From DATFCK01 sp045809745 (GTDB lineage Bacteria > Verrucomicrobiota > Verrucomicrobiia > Chthoniobacterales > UBA10450): a stretch of DNA of 5,792 bases. The translations under genes were made by a program, and so were the position numbers. Location: contig JBJMXE010000109.1 of NCBI GenBank assembly GCA_045809745.1, forward strand, positions 1 through 5,792, given 5' to 3'. Of the stretch, positions 5,217-5,792 are shown piece by piece (position 1 is the stretch's first letter; every line of letters starts with the position of its first letter). The notes under the pieces were generated by a model, which was given only the letters and a program-made list of their open reading frames with translations, ran no database searches and was not told where the DNA came from.

Positions 5217-5792
5217 TCACGGCACCGCGAGCCCCGCAAATATGCGTTCGACGATCGTCTCGCTGGTCACCGCTTCTGCTTCCGCTTCGTAGCTAACGAT
5301 GATTCGATGGCGGAGCACATCGGGGCCAATGCTCTTTACGTCCTGTGGCGTCACGTAACCGCGCCCGTTGAGAAAGGCGTGAGCGCGCGCACCCAGAGCG
5401 AGATAGATGGTGGCGCGCGGAGATGCACCGTAACGAATCAACCCGTCCAGACGCAGGTTGTAGGCAGCGGGGTCCCGCGTCGCCCAGACGACGTCGACGA
5501 TGTAATCCTTCACCCGATCGTCGATGTAGATTTCGTTCACCACCGAACGCGCCGCGATGATTCGCTGCGGGTCGACAACCGGGATGACGTTGAGGTTTGG
5601 CGCGGAGGTCGCCATCAGGTCGAGGATCTGGCGTTCCTCGGTTTTTTGGGGGTAGCCGATATGCAGTTTCAACATGAAGCGATCGAGTTGTGCTTCGGGA
5701 AGCTGATAGGTTCCTTCCTGCTCGAGGGGATTCTGGGTGGCCAGAACCAGGAATGGATCGGAAAGCGGATACGTGGTTTCGCCAATGGTGAC
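5217..5792 (-). CDS. moxR: MoxR-family AAA+ ATPase, C-terminal part (5' end cut by window)
   Basis: Open from the right edge to a TGA at 5217-5219, giving the last 191 residues of a protein that in this family is usually about 320-340 residues; Walker A and B lie outside the window. Visible motifs, numbered from the first residue seen: sensor 1 in LVLATQNP (Asn 21), the MoxR signature EQEGTYQLPEAQLDRF (residues 24-39) with the arginine finger at Arg 38, and sensor 2 in GASPRA (Arg 126), followed by the helical AAA lid. These are hallmarks of the MoxR AAA+ branch. The family is thought to use ATP hydrolysis to remodel or mature VWA/MIDAS proteins in the cytoplasm. It is the first visible gene of the operon and is followed after 46 bases by a DUF58 gene, its standard neighbour. 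The family call is secure; the substrate is not known. Confidence 0.96.
   Translation of the reverse strand, partial: VTIGETTYPLSDPFLVLATQNPLEQEGTYQLPEAQLDRFMLKLHIGYPQKTEERQILDLMATSAPNLNVIPVVDPQRIIAARSVVNEIYIDDRVKDYIVDVVWATRDPAAYNLRLDGLIRYGASPRATIYLALGARAHAFLNGRGYVTPQDVKSIGPDVLRHRIIVSYEAEAEAVTSETIVERIFAGLAVP

Noticed and set aside
1..5792. Mobile element, toxin-antitoxin or phage-defence island
   Set aside because: No transposase, integrase, terminal repeats or nuclease gene was seen. Although MoxR-VWA pairs resemble some defence-associated ATPase modules, all seven genes match the known bat/MoxR locus.

Overview
The window is one tightly packed block of seven genes, all on the minus strand, and I read it as a Bat (Bacteroides aerotolerance-type) / MoxR-VWA operon. 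In order of transcription (high to low coordinates) it holds: the C-terminal two thirds of a MoxR-family AAA+ ATPase (cut by the right edge), a DUF58 protein with a degenerate VWA fold, a small single-span membrane protein of DUF4381 type, BatA (VWA), a BatB protein whose VWA domain is fused to a BatC-like TPR domain, a secreted Q/K/P-rich TPR-like protein, and the first 44 codons of BatD (cut by the left edge). Gaps between genes run from -29 to +46 bases. There is no promoter, terminator, RNA gene, mobile element or CRISPR array that I can support, so the promoter must lie upstream of moxR, outside the window.

Organism: the sequence is moderately GC-rich and from a Gram-negative-type bacterium, since several products carry export signals and the Bat proteins are built for a cytoplasmic membrane with a periplasm. 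The gene order, the DUF4381-like gene between DUF58 and batA, the VWA-TPR fusion and a following secreted low-complexity TPR protein ending in K-D-W make me think of Verrucomicrobiota (or another PVC or soil-type phylum). This is inference from memory of similar loci, not a search result, and I hold it at about 0.5.

How the parts fit: MoxR ATPases of this kind are thought to act as chaperones that remodel partner proteins carrying a MIDAS metal site. Three such partners are encoded here: DUF58 in the cytoplasm, and BatA and BatB anchored in the membrane with VWA domains predicted to face the periplasm. The DUF4381-like protein is predicted to span the membrane once with its conserved domain in the cytoplasm, so it could link the MoxR/DUF58 side to the BatA/B side. 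The TPR part of BatB, the secreted TPR-like protein and BatD would form the periplasmic side. The substrate of the complex is not known from sequence.

Most interesting points: (1) a signal-peptide-like segment with an A-S-A cleavage motif sits inside the BatB-TPR fusion, between the VWA and TPR parts; (2) a second, separate BatC-like protein with an extreme disordered linker between two conserved ends follows the fusion; (3) batA starts with TTG inside the upstream gene, supported by a very good Shine-Dalgarno; (4) the predicted topology of the DUF4381-like protein. The locus type itself is known, so I do not claim a new system.
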